The translations under genes and the position numbers were made by a program. The notes beneath the pieces are model-generated. The model searched no databases and was not told where the DNA came from. It saw only the letters and a program-made list of their open reading frames with translations. From the NCBI GenBank assembly GCA_020086605.1, contig JACBWW010000008.1, forward strand, positions 21,307,372-21,371,371: a DNA stretch of 64,000 nucleotides. The letters run 5' to 3'. This DNA comes from Lanius collurio. Taxonomy: Eukaryota; Chordata; Aves; Passeriformes; Laniidae. Shown one piece after another: positions 13,664 through 28,700 of this stretch (its first letter is position 1; each line of letters opens with the position of its first letter).

Positions 13664-16600
13664 CCTCCTCCAGCTTGAGCTCAGAAAGATTTACTCTTTC
13701 ATATTCTGTAAAATGGGTTTTCTATTTTCATAAGATAAAAAGTTGCATTATGTTAGTGGATAGACTTTTTCCGCTGTATCAGAAAGATGAAGACCTTCAC
13801 CTGCTCCCTCATGAGAAAGTTTCTAAATAAAATGGCCTGGTGTTTTTGAGCTGTTTTCCATTATATAAAGTAAAAAAAAACTTTGGGAAATAAAATAAGT
13901 GTTTGGTGTATAGAACACATATTGACACTGAACTCAGTTATCACATTTCTAGGTACAACAGATGAAACTGGATGAATAAACAGATTTTTTTCCCAAACTT
14001 TAGAGGTTCAACATTTGTTTTTGAGGTTAATCATTATTTGTACAAAACTGAAAAAAAATTATGCTGTTATTTGTGGTAGTTACTAAGAAGGAAGAAAATA
14101 TTACCTTCAAAATATCTGAATTTGAATTCCAGATTCTATGTAAGAAAGAACCCTATTTACCCAAACATTATCTTGTAAGTATTTTGCGAAGATCTTTGCA
14201 AAAGGAAGAGGAAACAAAAAGATTAGGAAGCACTAAATAAGAAGCTGGTTGTTAAGCTTATTTTCTACAAGCTTCTGTCCTTGTGTAAATCAAATGGGCT
14301 GTAACTTCTGGAGTAATCTCTAACAAATATAGGGGGAATTTGCCTAGCTCTGCTTTTCCTTTGAAAATACTACAATTTCTCTTTTTGCCTTGAAGAAATG
14401 ACCTATGAATAAATTCACAGAGCCATATGACATAGTACAGAGTTTTCTATTCTAGGTCTGCTTTATGAGTAATTACAGCCATATCTAGGAACACTCCATC
14501 CCAGAATTCTTGTCCTATTGCTTTAGTACTGGAATTTCTTGCCCACAAGTCTACAAAAAGCACTATGTATATATGTGTCTCTTCCTCTGTCTCCACATAT
14601 ATATACATATAGGTTTATATGTATATCTGTATGAGTGTGTCTGTGTAGTGTGTATAGAAATACATGTATAAGTAGCAATAGTTTCTACAGTCGACTGCCC
14701 ATTTACTACCCAATTACCACAATACATATATATCTTTTTATCTCTTTTCCAAAAGTGGTTTGGTGTGGAAGGAAAGCTGGACTACAGTTTTGCACTATTA
14801 ATCCATTCACAGTACACTTGTTTATACAACATTTTCCTGTGCTTAAGTTCTCTCTGCTTGTTTTAAATTAAGTTATTCAGAGTAGCTGCACAGTCTCTGC
14901 ATTTTTACTGGGGGGGGTGGGGTGTGCTTTTTATTGAATTTTTAGACAGTGGGCATTGATCTTTTTAATGGAAGTAGGTTATTCTTGGTCACCCTGTAAA
15001 GATTGTTGCTCATGTATTGAAAATAGACTTTCTTTCTTTGAACAAGACTCAATACCAGTCAGTGATGGTGCCATGTTTTACACAATCTTACACAAACCTA
15101 TTCTTGGGCATGGATACTAAGCAGCACAGTGCTCAACAGAGATTGTTTTCTAAGACTTCTGGGAAGCCTTTGGAGCAGACATTCATGTAGTATAGCAGTC
15201 TCTCATTTAAAGTCAGTACAAGGTTTTCCACAAAATATGGAATGACTGAGATCTGCGTTAATTTACCAATAGTTTATTATGAAAACTTGGATAAGTCCCA
15301 ATATTCTCCACCTGTTTTCCTATCTCTCCTCTTTAAATTATTATTAGAGCTATCCAGGAAATTTAACATGGTTTCTAAATTTTGGGTCACTTTAGAAGAC
15401 TTGAGAAGAATAAATTAAATACAAAATTTCTTTAACTATTATAAATTTCTGAACAAAATTCTTCTGTGGATTTTTCTACATGATGCAATGGAGAAAACCT
15501 TGCAAAAGAATTTCATGGTAAGGGCTAATTTCCTATCAAGAAATATGCAAGTAGTTGTACAATCAAGATGATATCTCTTGAGTTTAAATATACAATTTAT
15601 TGAGATGAAATAATGAACAGATTAATACATTCGAATGTTTCAGCAGTTCTAGAAGTTGCTTACTATCTAAACGGACAAAGGCAAGGTCTGTACGATATTA
15701 AATGAATCTTACAAAAGACTTAGAATTAAACAAGAATACGAAAAATAGTGAACAGTTTTATGTATATGAGGCTTCAGTAGAGGATAAAATAGTCTGGGCC
15801 TAAGTCCTCTTCCCATCATCCCAGCGAATTAAGTATGTGGCGGCAAGAAATTTAAAACCTTTCTCAGATGGAAAATGTTTAGAAAATAAATACAAAGAGC
15901 CATCTTTGCAACTGCAAATTATATGCATTTTGCCAAGTTTCCTTCAGGATTTGATAACTCTTGCTGTAGCTGTCCCTGTAAATATGACAATAAATTTTTA
16001 AATCTCCAGAGAACTGGCAAATACAGGCAGATGCACTTAACTGCTGGTAAGCAACAAAAGTCAGCATGCAGGAAACTGTGGCACTAATGTAGCTCTTGAT
16101 TAATCTCTAATTACACTTTTGTCATCTTAGCAGGGAGACAAAACTATAGCAGTTCCTAAATAGGCAGGCAGCATTTTGGCACCTAGCAACCAGCAGTTCT
16201 TTCATATTAGCTGCAGTGGACTCTGAGCTGTTACATGGAAGGTTGTTATGGATCACTGCTCTATTATTTATAGAGCAGCATTTACAGAGGCCTTCACAAC
16301 AGTATATAAATTAGCAGCTTAACAGGCCATTGCTAACTAAAAACATGGCATGAGCTGAAGCATCAAGTATGAAATTAAAATGTGACTTGGAGATAATAAT
16401 GTTTGCAGCACACATAGAAAGGAATGTTGATTTATTTTCCTGTTAACCATTTCACAGGCTGATTACAGTAGGGTCTTTAAGAATTTTTGCGGGGATGTGT
16501 GTGCCTATCTCCCTCATTTCTTCCATGCATATAATGAGTATGTATGTGAATATATAGGCATACATATTTATGCCTAATAAATATTTTACTATATTTTCTC

Positions 16601-19600
16601 ACTGGGTATTTTTAAAGATTAGTGTAAAAGCTTGCCTATTTTTTCACAGTAGGCTAATATAGCACGGAAGTAGACGAACAAGAACAGTGCTAAAAGGGAT
16701 ATACCCACTAATTGGACCGCAGACTGCAGCAACACTACAAGTGTCTTCAAGGAAGGGCTTTGTTAGTTATCAATCAGGCAAATAACAATAACTTTCTTCC
16801 ATCTTCTGTTCTTTGGTAACCTGTCAGTGAGAAGACCAACTCCAATGAGAAACTTCACACCTATACTTAGTGTCATTCAGAATTATTAAATTCACAAGTC
16901 ATCAAACCCTGTAAATGACTGCTGGCTAGCTGCAGTTTATTAATCAGCTAAAGAAAGGTATGAATCTATGTTTATATACTAGGGATTCTGGAATAAGAGA
17001 ATAGAATTATTAACCATGGGAGAACATAAGCGGAGGAACTCTAAGAACATACAGTCTTCGTTTGCAGTCCTGCCTTAATTAAATCAATGCTTGGCAATGA
17101 AAGATAGTTCTGATCTAAATCATCGTGGTTTCTTATGCTTCTGCTGGACTGGATCCCATGTTGCTTTCCCCTTCTCAAACATATCATCAGAGAAAGAGTA
17201 GGACTACTGTAGGGTAGGAGAGAGCTTGCAGCCTGGTCAGCCATAGCAGATGATGGAAGGAAAGGAACACAGCTGCATTCACTCCCTGTGTTCATGCAGA
17301 GAGATGGTGACAGAGTGAGAAAAGGGAGGCTGCACTGGGCACTTCCCTCCACAGAAATCAATAGCAAAATTGCTCTTATCTTCAATAGAGGAGGAAATTG
17401 TCTTCAGTTTTGTATCAAAGAACTCACTGCTAGATGTGTTTTACCAAGTCAGCTTCCTTGACTATGCTATTAGTTACTGGATATTTCCAGAGATTTTTTT
17501 AAAGGGCTTAGAAGTTAAACATGATGTATTTTGTTTTATTTAGGTAATGGTGTTTTATTTTCAGTTGCTAGCTCAGGTTATTTCCTTCCCAAGCTTACAC
17601 ATAATATGCTCTTTCCATGTAGAGATTATCCAGCAATATGTTTTGTGATTATAACACAAAGGTCCAGTGAAGTATCACATAGTATTCTCATGGTATAAAT
17701 AAAATTAATTGCTGAAAAGTGGACCTCAAACTATTCAAAATGCCTCAAATTACTGTAACACAGAGTTTCCCCAGCTGACTGGTCTATCTGTAATCATCAT
17801 CACAGAATCGAAAATCATGGGCTTAGTCCAAGTAGGTAACTCTATGCCTCTAACAAAATGGTTTCTGCTTTAAGCTAAAACAAAAACCAAAATGAATAAA
17901 ACCAAACAAAAAAACCTGAAAGAGAGCAGATAATTCCCTTTCTCCTGATCAACTTTGTGAAAGGTGTAACTAGTTCTGACTCCTCCACCAGAGACATTCA
18001 AAGCTGTAGCTCTGTGTCCTGTGTGAGATGGTAGAACCTTATGTGGGACTTTACGTAGAACACAAGTCACAGTATATACACAGTATATATTTGGGCTATT
18101 TAAAAGCAGAAGAGAAACTTAGAAACCCAACTAGATCACTTCTGAGAGATATTTTCATTGCTTTCTCCTAGATTTTCATGAAAGTGTAAAACAGTACTTT
18201 GATGTGAGGTGGGGTTTTTTGCTGTTTTGCATTTTTGTTTGTTTTTTTTGTACACAAATACCTGATGAATTAGACAAAGCAGGAACATAAGGCTGATGAA
18301 AATAATTTCTTACCAAACCTCCAGCTACTGAAAAAGAGCAGTAATCATCAAGCTATTGTCATCATAATGCTACAAGATTACTTAATTAGCTAGTTGATTT
18401 CTATGACGATGCTTAAAGAGATGGGGTCTGAGATGCGTTTGAGACAGGAATTATGAATTGATGTGGCACCAAGAGGCTAATCAGTTGTTCCTACCACATT
18501 GTTACTGTGTTGGCTACCAATGTCTCAATAGGAGAAACAAAGCTATTAAGTGTGGGTCCTGCAGCTGGATCTCTGTGGCATCACATTTGCAAGTTGAGCC
18601 AAGCCCCATGAAGAGCAATCAGCTTAGATACAAATTTCCCCCCACTTTTGTCTGGCTGTGGCACTTGTTTTATGTTGCTATTAACAGTAGTCCTGGTAAG
18701 GAAATTACTTTCCTCAGTGGATATAAAATCCCACAGACTGTGAGTTTTTAACTTTGTTTGTTAAACTTCAAGTCACAAAAATGAACACCTGCACTACTGA
18801 AAGTTCCTGTGCAAATATGCCTTGCAGTTCAAAGAACTATAATATACCACTAGAACAAGAAAAGCAAAAGACAAATATTGAATGCCACAAACCCACCGTG
18901 ATTTTTCTTACTACATGATTTTGCAGCTGCACATAATTAGGCTTCTTAATACATTTGCAGAATTCCCTTCCATATCTTAATGTTTGATTTTTTAACCTAG
19001 AATGATCTACAATTTCACATGCTCATTTGGAAAAAAAACACAAAAAAAAGCCTCAGAGAAGCTCTCAGGTTTAATCCATACATATTTCTGAAACCATATC
19101 TTCAATCTAAACTCCATGCTAATTTACCCACAAATTGAGTGAGATAATTTTTTTTGTGCTGTTGGAGTGTAAGACATATTCAGAGGCTGTTTTAGCAGAA
19201 GTGAGATGCATTTTTTGCACTCAAAGTAGAAAAAAATACAAAAATGTTTGTCGTTAGAAAATTACTTCAAAAGAAATATGGTAAAGACATCACAAATGAA
19301 ATTAAAAAGATATATTGTCAATTACCTCTGATGATACAATTTTGAGCCATTTTTTTAGAGATGACACCTTGGTTTTAATGAATCACTTTTGAGGGATATT
19401 TTTCAATGAAATGTCTTTCTCTGGTGAGTACTTTAGAATAAATAAATCCATACTCGCATAAATACAAAAAATAAAGTCCTTTTATTAGCCTCCTCGATTT
19501 ATTAGACATGGATATTTAAGGATTAGAAAGAACTTCTGACACTGAGGTTTAGGGTCATTAAACAGGTCACTGGAGCCTTCAACAGTAAATCTGTGCAAGA

Positions 19601-21580
19601 CAGCTTCAGCTGATGACTTCAATCAGGAAATTTGTTTACCAATCATTATAAATTTAATTTCATACAATATACAGACTCAGAGAATCTATACCATACATAA
19701 AATAATCTTCAGACTCTGTTCTATTTTTTGTTAGCATTCAATGAATAGTTCATAACACTATCTCTCCCCACATTTTAAATTCTAGAAATAAAGTCTATCC
19801 TTTTGTTAAAAAATAAAAAAAGACATACGAAAAGCTCATCTCTGTGAATTAACCTAAAATTTTGAAAATATCATCCCTGTGAATCTGTGACATGGCACAA
19901 TTGAAAAGTGTAATATTGTTTGAAATGGAAGCTAATTCTGTATCTTCAGAAAATCACAAATTGTGTTTCTGTGGGGTTGTTTAACCATGCTGATGATAGG
20001 AATTTATTAATTAAGAATATATAGGTAAATTAGGAATATATGAATTATATAAATAATGATAAAAAAATTGTGCTGATATTTCTCATTTATGGAAAATACA
20101 AAAAGGTAGGAAAAGCGTAGCTTTCTCTTTTTTTTTTTTTAATTTCTCGTTTGTAATTATTAGGTAGACCTCTCACGACACCTCAATATTTCAAGAAAAA
20201 TAATATACCGGGCCTTAGATATCGAACTTGAAAATTACAGATAATTAAATGTATATGTGTCTGTTTATATTTGCACATTCAAAATTTGATGTAATTCGTT
20301 TTGTATTTTCATTTGCTAAAAGCACTTTCTGCTTTCTGTAAGTACTCCTTTAAAACTTATATTTTCTACTTTATAACAGAGAATTCTCTAGATAAAAATT
20401 TTCATCATAACTAAAATATTTTGTTATACCAGTTTATTTATTTCTCTGAATATACGTGAGTATATATATGAATTGCACACAACTTAAGAATGCATTCATC
20501 CTATGTTCATGTTGTTGACAGAACTAGTTCTATCTGCAATTTCCTTTTAAACAAAAAGATTACCTCCAGAAGTGGGACCGGAAAAAACTGGAGGACTTTT
20601 TATTTTGAAAGCTTCATGTAGCACAATATCTGATGGAAGTAACAATAAATTTTAACCCACAATTTATGTTATTTTAGAACCCTCTGTAAAGGATTTTACA
20701 TGGAAACTGGGGAATTCTATTATACACAATAAGCTGTAGTGAAAATACTGGCAAAAAATCATGGTGTTAGTAAGCACAAGTGGAAGAGTAAGCATATATT
20801 AAAAGATTTTCATTAAAGGTAGAGTTGAATAACTTTTAAGCCATTTTTTCCTTGAAATCTCATGTATATCTAAGCACACTAATGTTTCAATAAAAAAGGC
20901 TTTAAAATACATTATGAAGTTGTGTATTTTTAGAATAAGAGTGCTGGAGACCCTAAGGTTCAAAATAATATCCTGTTAAATAGCTAATTAACAAATATGA
21001 ACCATAAATCAGAAAGTCTGACTATGGAAGTTTTTGTCATAGTGCAAAAGGGGATTTTTCCTGCATTGTAAAGTGAACACATAAATGAAAAGAAAGTGTT
21101 ACATAAGACTGTCAGTAGGAGTTTTGTTTGTGTTTTTCTTTTGGTAGCATAAGTAAGATGCAAACTATTCTATTGTATTTGCATTCATTTACACAATAAA
21201 AAAACTGACTTTTCATCCATAGAGAGCACATACAGTTTCCTATGCTGGTAATTTTTTTCTGTTAAAGTTAAATTTTACTCACTTGCCACTTTAATACTTA
21301 ATGCACAGAAAAAATCAACTATATACAATGACAGAGGAAATGTGTACGTGCTTAAAAAAAAAAAAGGCAAAATAATTCCTAAAAAGTAGAATTTATGTAT
21401 TTGTCCTCACCTATGCATGGCATATTCTGATTTACTATTGGTTTTAAGAAGGTTGGGAATTCTCAAAGTCATAAAGTGTATCAGATACTTCATGTGTTGA
21501 AAGCAAAAGGAATTCTCTCCATGCTTTCAGAACTGTTTTAGGCTTATTCTGGTTCTTGAATGCACTGGAAATGGCATTCA
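13664..21580. other. Non-coding stretch with possible conserved elements
   Basis: No gene and no recognisable transposon. There are AT-rich words such as TATATG near 14565-14620 and a TATG-rich patch near 16525-16580. The section 16080-16420 has the texture of a conserved vertebrate enhancer, with closely spaced homeodomain-type sites (TTGATTAATC at about 16096 and CTAATTAC at about 16107) in mixed-composition sequence. That is an impression only. Open frames such as 17041-17385 (minus) and 18458-18751 (plus) have no recognisable product. Confidence 0.6.
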
Positions 21581-21603
21581 AATTGTCCAATCAGTGGACA
21601 ATT
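21581..21603. repeat. Perfect 9-bp hairpin with CCAATCAG loop side
   Basis: The arms AATTGTCCA (21581-21589) and TGGACAATT (21595-21603) are exact reverse complements around a 5-base loop, ATCAG. The left arm and loop together spell CCAATCAG, the NF-Y (CCAAT-box) consensus. No promoter context was seen, so function is not claimed. Confidence 0.75.
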
Positions 21604-22469
21604 GTCATGTTTTTCTCCATACAATATGGTTGCTTTATGATAAACAAAGGCTTCAATATTGTAATAAGAATGTTGTTTTCTTTACTTTTGTGACACTGAG
21701 AATTCCAGAAGAGCTGGACCCCAATTTCAATATGCTCCTCCATAAACATACATAAATCTGCTTGGAAGAAAAGTAGACAAAAATATTTTTGTTACTGAAA
21801 CTTTTTATTGAGAAAGGTGGCTTTAGGAATACTGTTTCTGTGATTATATGTTCATGCTGCAGATCAGTTAAAAATAAAAAAAGAGAAAAAAATGCGAAAG
21901 TAAAAGTGATTATATTTTAAAATTTAAAAATTAATTTTCTACTGAACTGTTTCTTTCAAAAATTCTACCAATTTTTTCTACTAAAAAGTCTAAAATTACT
22001 TAGGTGCAATATTTATTTCCAGTCAAAAAGGAGTCATGTTTCTGGCAAGAACTTAGAGGGCACCAGCTTTATGTGTGATTAGCTCCTCTCACTTCAGTGG
22101 ACCTAAAGATCCAATGTAAGACTAATTTTTTTGTCTACTCACAGCCTAGCTGATAATATGTAGAGGGACTATAGAAAGAATTGCCCACTCTTTAATTTGT
22201 GTAGATATGGTTTCTTGTTTCTTCTTTTCACATGCATTAAATATATTCCAAAGGATTTATTTTACATCTGCTCCTCTGTTAGCCTGCAGTTACTGGTTTT
22301 CTTACTCCTGCAGACGAAACCTCACAAGTGCAGCTCTGAAAGGCAGGGCTGTTTTTGCAGGAAAGAAAAGAAACAGATGACAACAAAACTATCACACATA
22401 AAAAATGTCTCTCTTTTATCATTCTAATCAAACCTGATTTTCATTTTTGAAAGTGTTATTCTAGCACTA

Positions 22470-22720
22470 CACCTGGGAATATCTGGCCATTACAGCTGAA
22501 TCTGGCACAACAGCATGCACATGGTTGGGCTCACCTGAACTCCATGGGATAGAGCTTTAACTGGTGAAAATAAGGACAGCTGCACGTGGATGTAGTGGAA
22601 CTATGCTGATTTACACCAGGTCAGGGACTAGTTCTGTGCATTGATTTACTGCAACCAATTTGAACCCATTAGACTAACGCCAGTATAAACCTGAGGAAAC
22701 CCAGTGGTGAATCAAGCCCA
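22470..22720 (+). repeat. Probable ancient amniote repeat fragment
   Basis: The words CTATGCTGATTTACACCAG (about 22602-22620) and, further right, AGTATAAACCTGAGG with AATCAAGCCC resemble the wording of very old interspersed repeats widespread in crocodile, turtle and bird genomes. The copy is strongly decayed and its borders are estimates. The family was not identified; a RepeatMasker run with an archosaur library would settle it. Confidence 0.4.
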
Positions 22721-25700
22721 AAAAGAGAGAAATCTTTAGATAACTACTTAACAGCTGTGGAAATATTGGCTGGTTCTCTTAGGACTTCATTACCACATCT
22801 GATGAGAATGCTGATTTATGGAGGCCAGTAAACAAATCTCAGCAGAAATTGTGTCTCAGAAAAAAACAGGGAAACACATTCAGTACACGAACAGACCACC
22901 TCAAGGATTGTAATTCCTTGCACTGTCTGAGCCACACTAAGATTTAATGGAAGATATTTCTAACTAACACTTTGGATTTAAAGGCAGATGAAAGAAGCAA
23001 CGCAAAGCCCCTGTGGCCTGTTGATATAAAGGACCAGGGGCAAGGAGGATCCTAGCACTTGGTTCATTCAATGACTCATCATGTAACACTGGTCTCATCA
23101 TTTGACCCCTTCTTGCCTCAGTGAACTCAAGTAGAGATTAGGGTGAAAAATGTAGGTTCCTATTGGAAAACAGATGATTTATAACAGAGTTTCCTTGAGT
23201 AAATACATTACAAAGAAGTGGTAAATCCATAAATTTTACATGTACAATCATAAACAATAGAGTCAATGTCTGCAACAACCTCAATTTCTACTCTGCTCTT
23301 CAGACTGCTTTTTTCCTTACTGTATTATTCTCACTATAAAACCATGCACATTCATAACAGATCAGAAAATGAAAGTAATGTTGTTACTTTCTGACTTTGT
23401 GGTCTGGTAAAAGATGCAAGAGTAAAAACAGATTCCCACTCCTCCCATAAATCAGTGAAGGCAATGACGCCAGTTATATCTACTCCAATATCAAAAGGAA
23501 GTTTTACAAAAATTGTTTTGGACAGCTGTCTGAACCAAGTAATTTCAGCTGCTGATGGTGTATGCACATGTGTGTGTTGGAGATGTAGAGACAGACCTGT
23601 TCACAATCTGTTTTTCAGATATTAGTTTATTTTGTACTTTATCACGTGACCTTGTGGCCCACAGATTTTCTTGTAATGAAGGTCATTTTATTCAGTAACG
23701 AATTGTGTGCTACTCATCTTCAGTTGCTTGCAAAGGTAAAAAACCCATCAAAATCAAACATTAGGGAAAAAAATCAAGTGTAAACAACATTTGTTGTCTT
23801 AGTTTTACATTTTTGTGATTTGGACAGATCTCCTCACTCTTGTTTTGTTCATCAAAATGATCACAAAAGCATTGACTATGAATAACAAAATATACAAGTG
23901 TTCTGGCAGTGTATCAGACAAAAGATCTCAACATATTTTGACAGACTGGTTGCATACAGGACTAATGGTATAAGAAATGTGAAATGATGGTAAGGTTATG
24001 AAATAGGGTGAAAAAACACACATCCCATAAGAATTAGGATTCTTTCAAAGTTCAAATGTCAGCCAATTAAATCCTCTGTTTAAATGCTGAGACAAAAAGC
24101 CACAAAGATCTCAATGCTATCTCATCTGAAGAAGGGTTTCTTTACTCCCCTGCTGGCAGCTTGTAGATGCAAAAGGTCTTGATATAGAGAAGGGTGCAAG
24201 TATAGCAGCAGCTAAGGAGTCTCAATCAGATAAAGTGACATCTGTGACAGATAGCTCTCTTACACAGGAGTCACACAAGCCTTGCTTGCCTTTCTCACGG
24301 GAATGATCCACCACTACTACAGTATCTCTAATGCGGCTACTAACATAAAGTTTTAAACTCATTCACAGTTTGAAACAAGATCACATTTACAGTGAAAAGC
24401 CAAAGTCTTAAGTAGCATGGAAACTCAGTTCAGTTTTCCTTATCACTTCTCTTCTATAGCTTTAATCAGGTGTTTTATTTATTAGGGGCTCAAAAAATAG
24501 TCTCAATGAATAGCCATTCATTTCTCCTGTCCCCATCCATTTTGTACTTTTGATGCTACATAAACGTGTCTTTAAACTTAAGTTTGAAAAAGATTTTTTC
24601 TAAATTTAAAATTAGTTGAACTTTCATGGTTTGAATTACACTGTTTGCACAAATATTTAAATGAAAAATGCTTAAAATTAGGCTTCGTATGCATTAAAAT
24701 TCATTTCTACAACAATAAGAAGGCATCAATATGATTTCCTAACATGTTTTCCATGTAAAATCCAATCATTAGATATTCCTTTGAGGTTTGAAGGGAAAAA
24801 AAAAAAATAAAGGGTCTTTTCAGAAAAATAACACTCAACTTTGGGGTATCAGGAAAAGATAAAATAAAGATATCTATAAATTTAATTGAAAAGTACAGAA
24901 GAAGACACATTTTCTAGAAAGGGTACAGGGATTTTTATAATAAACAGGCAAACTGGAAAAGAAAGAATATTTTGCATATTGGATCAAGGAAGAGAATGCT
25001 TATACTAATGATAGGAGAATAAGCAACCTACTATAGCAAAAGAAAATAATATTATTATCTGGAACATAACTTCAAGCAGAAAGTGATACACTTTGTTAAA
25101 GACATCCAGGAAAGGATTCTTTATACTAAGTGAATACTACCGTGAAATTTAAATCAGGTTCTTAAAAGAAAATATCTGATGTCATGTTACAGATGACCAA
25201 ATAGAGAGGAGGAACAGATAATAATTTTGAACATGAACTTCATCTTGACTCCATTTAAAATAATCTCAGCTTGGATTCTTAATCTCTTTGTCTTCAGATA
25301 TATTCTGGCTTTGCTTTTTTCTAATTAAAGGAACTTTTTTCTTAATTGAAACAAATCAGCTGTGCTCTAAACGTGGTCCCATATGACTCAAAGAAGGGAT
25401 ATTGTGCATGTATAAATGTTCTTATCAGGATTACTTTCCATTATTTTTTAGTATCAGTGAAGAAAAACCTGTACTTTCTTCTAATTTAAAGATGCTATTG
25501 ACCTGCAAAAAGCCTGAAAAAGTAACGTTGTGATATAAACAAGTATCACTAAAAGCACAAATAGTGTTACAGATCACACAAAGTATTTACAATTTCCTGA
25601 AATCAGAATGGCACTAGATATTAATTGTAAGGTTAAAAATATCAGGTCTTCACAGAGAGATATATTTATTAACAAAATGCAGATTTTGTTTTATTCCCTA

Positions 25701-28700
25701 GAGCTCTTACAAATGCACAAGATGCAGTCTCAATATATTCAGGAGCTGCTTCAAAACAGATTATTGATATTCTGACCCACAGCTCTCTTGGAGGATATTG
25801 AGTATCAGCTGCCTCAAAGGTTGGCGCCAACTTTCCTCTTCTATGCACCACAAACCAGAATTAATTGCAAATCAATCGAACAAACTACAACTGATCAGTA
25901 AACCAATTAGTAATTTTAGCTGTTCATCCTGTCTTCATTTACTGAGGGGAAAGATGTGGGATGAAGGAAAGTGATTTCTAGTTAACATTTACGATTTTTT
26001 TTCACTCTGGTAACAAGGATGCCCTTGTAAAAACATTTCAAGCAGGGACATAGCCAAGCTAGGCAATTCCAGCACTTTCACTACGTTCTTCTAATAGCTG
26101 TTTGGTTCTTTTTCTTTATTATGGTTCTTTTTTTTTTCCCCCCAAGGCTTTCCTTGGATGACAGTGGAGTAAATTTTTACATTTAAATTTTCCATGTGTC
26201 TTATCTGTGAGTTCACCACTGTTTCTGAATCTATTCAGAACATTCAGAGTGCAAATACCCATTCCTGTGTGAATGAACTACTATGCTGACTCTCACTGGA
26301 TTACTACATTGCTGCTTGCTGCTTCTAAAATGGGAGGTATCTGTGACTGCCTCCGGAGAACCTAAAACTGTAATCTAAAAGGGTAGCTTTTGTTTTGGTT
26401 TAATTGAGATTTGATTCTTCTTAACCTTGCAAGCAATTCAAGAATTAAATTACTTTTTCTAAAAATGTACTTATCACTTGAATACTAGTACTTTGCACGT
26501 TAAAGAAGACAACAATTCATGTCACACCTACTTTGACTTGATCTTTCTTATTACATCAAAGTAGGTTATTCCACAGAAAATCTATTCAATTGAATGTATT
26601 GTAAGTGGTCAAAACACAGCAGATTATATTTTATGCAAAATATATCTTGTGAGGAAAAAGAGTTGTGTGGAAAAAAAAGTGTTTAACTGAAGAAGTCAAA
26701 GGAAAAAAAACCTAATCCTCACACCAGGTACATTTCAAGGTCTCAAAGGTTTCTGGAACATCAGAATACGTATGCAAAAGAAGTTTTAGGTCTCTTCCTT
26801 TACCACAAATAGTTATCCAAGAAATTAAATGTCTAGAATGTTACTAGTAGATTACTCAATATGCTTTTTTAAAACTACTTTTTTTAAGTGTAATTTCTTT
26901 TTTGCATATATTGTTTAGTTATTAAATTCTGTCTCTTCTTGATAAAACAAAGAAACTTTATCCAGAAATAAAATAAGATTTAACACATGTTCTGGTTTCA
27001 TAACACTGTATATACTCCCTAATAAAAAAATAAAAGATACGCATATTTTTCCAGGGAAACAGTATCTTTTGTGTGAGACTGTCTAATACTGAAAAAGTTG
27101 AAAACTGAACTCCAAAAGCCTGACTGATTGTGACAGCAGCACCTTTCACCAGCTGATCGAAATTAACAGTTTCTTTCAGTTGTCCTAATTAAGACCAATG
27201 GGAGTTCTGGAATTCACCAAAGGTGTTTCAAGTTGCTCCCTTGTTTAGTTGTTGGTGGTATCAGCTTCTACTTTATTAAATGAACAGTTTAGTCTAACTT
27301 GAGAAAAACTCCTTTCTTAGGGTGCTCTTTCAAGAAGTGCTTGGATTGATACCTTCTATGAGTGCTTCTTAATAGAGAGCACTGCAGTTAGTGATGAAAA
27401 GGATATAATTTTTGGTGAAAGATTAATACGTGGTGGGAGCAACTCTGAAAATGTGAATACAAAACCGTTACTGAATAAGCAGTCACTAAGGTCTCACAGA
27501 AAACACTGCTTGCCTTTTATAATGACTACACTTTTCTGCTACAAAAAGGCCACATCTGGAACATAATGTGGGGATACCATGACTCTCAGAGATGAGTCCT
27601 AAAGGAGACTTTCATGGTTTATAATCTGGATGCCTGAGGCTAGAGAAAAGATTACATTAGAAAGGAGCACACAGCAGGTGTGAGGTGTGGGTGTAGCTGC
27701 AGAAATCTCACCCAGTGGACAAGTCCAGATCTCCAAGTGTTCTGGGGACTGGCAATGCCATTTTTTTTTCCAAGCAGTGTCCTATACTTTGTGATGACAC
27801 CTACTGCAAAGGGCTGCCTTTAAAATAGGGACAGATGAGAAGAGCCCAATCTTTCGTTTTATAGTACTGCAGATCTAGCATGCACCCAAGGATGGCAGGC
27901 ACAGGCTTAGTTCCTACAGCATCCTGGGACTGTATTTAAATGCTCCTCTGTAATGAAAATGATGTGGTCACCAGTCTGGTTGCAACCATGCCCCTGTAAG
28001 AGCACATACCAAACAATGTTTGCTGACCATCAGTACAAACCTGAAATGGTCTGAGGAAAGTATGACTGAGAACCACAGTCCCTCCTGCAGCTCTGGTCCA
28101 CAGACTCTGCAGGGTAGCAAATGGCTGCATTTTGGTGCGACTAAACACTCACTTCATTCCTAGTGAGGTCTGGAAAGTGAGAAAGTACTTCAAAATTCCA
28201 CATCTGAGTCTTGCTCAAGGTTATTACGTATGATGCATCTGCTGCATAACTGTAATTTTACAGCTATTATACGTGACAGTTCTTCCATGCTCAGAGTTTA
28301 ATCTGGTTATTAGATATATGCCTATAAATTTCAGGCTTTTTTCTTAAATGGATTTTAAGCACATTAGGAAGTCATAAATTAAGTGCTACTATATTTGAGA
28401 GAAAACTTTAGCATTGAATTTTTCTTATAAAGTATTCAAAATCTCCTAATTTTGTCTTCATTGATGTGAAATAAATGGTCGTAGAATCAGAAGTTATGTC
28501 AGATAGTCGTTTATATGGTGTCATTCAGAGAGTGATGTATTATTCTACTTTCATTGAAGAAGTGAAAAAAACCCTCTTGAAATAAAAGTTGTATAGTGGT
28601 TTGGTTCTTTTTTTTTTCCTTGAGAGATTAATGGGCCATTTAACTGAAAGATATATGTGGTGTATTTAATCTTTTTTAATGTAATTATTACAGGCGAGGT

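Noticed and set aside
17041..17385. 114-codon minus-strand open frame as a gene
   Set aside because: No domain, no similarity I recognise, no promoter or exon context, and composition like the surrounding non-coding DNA.
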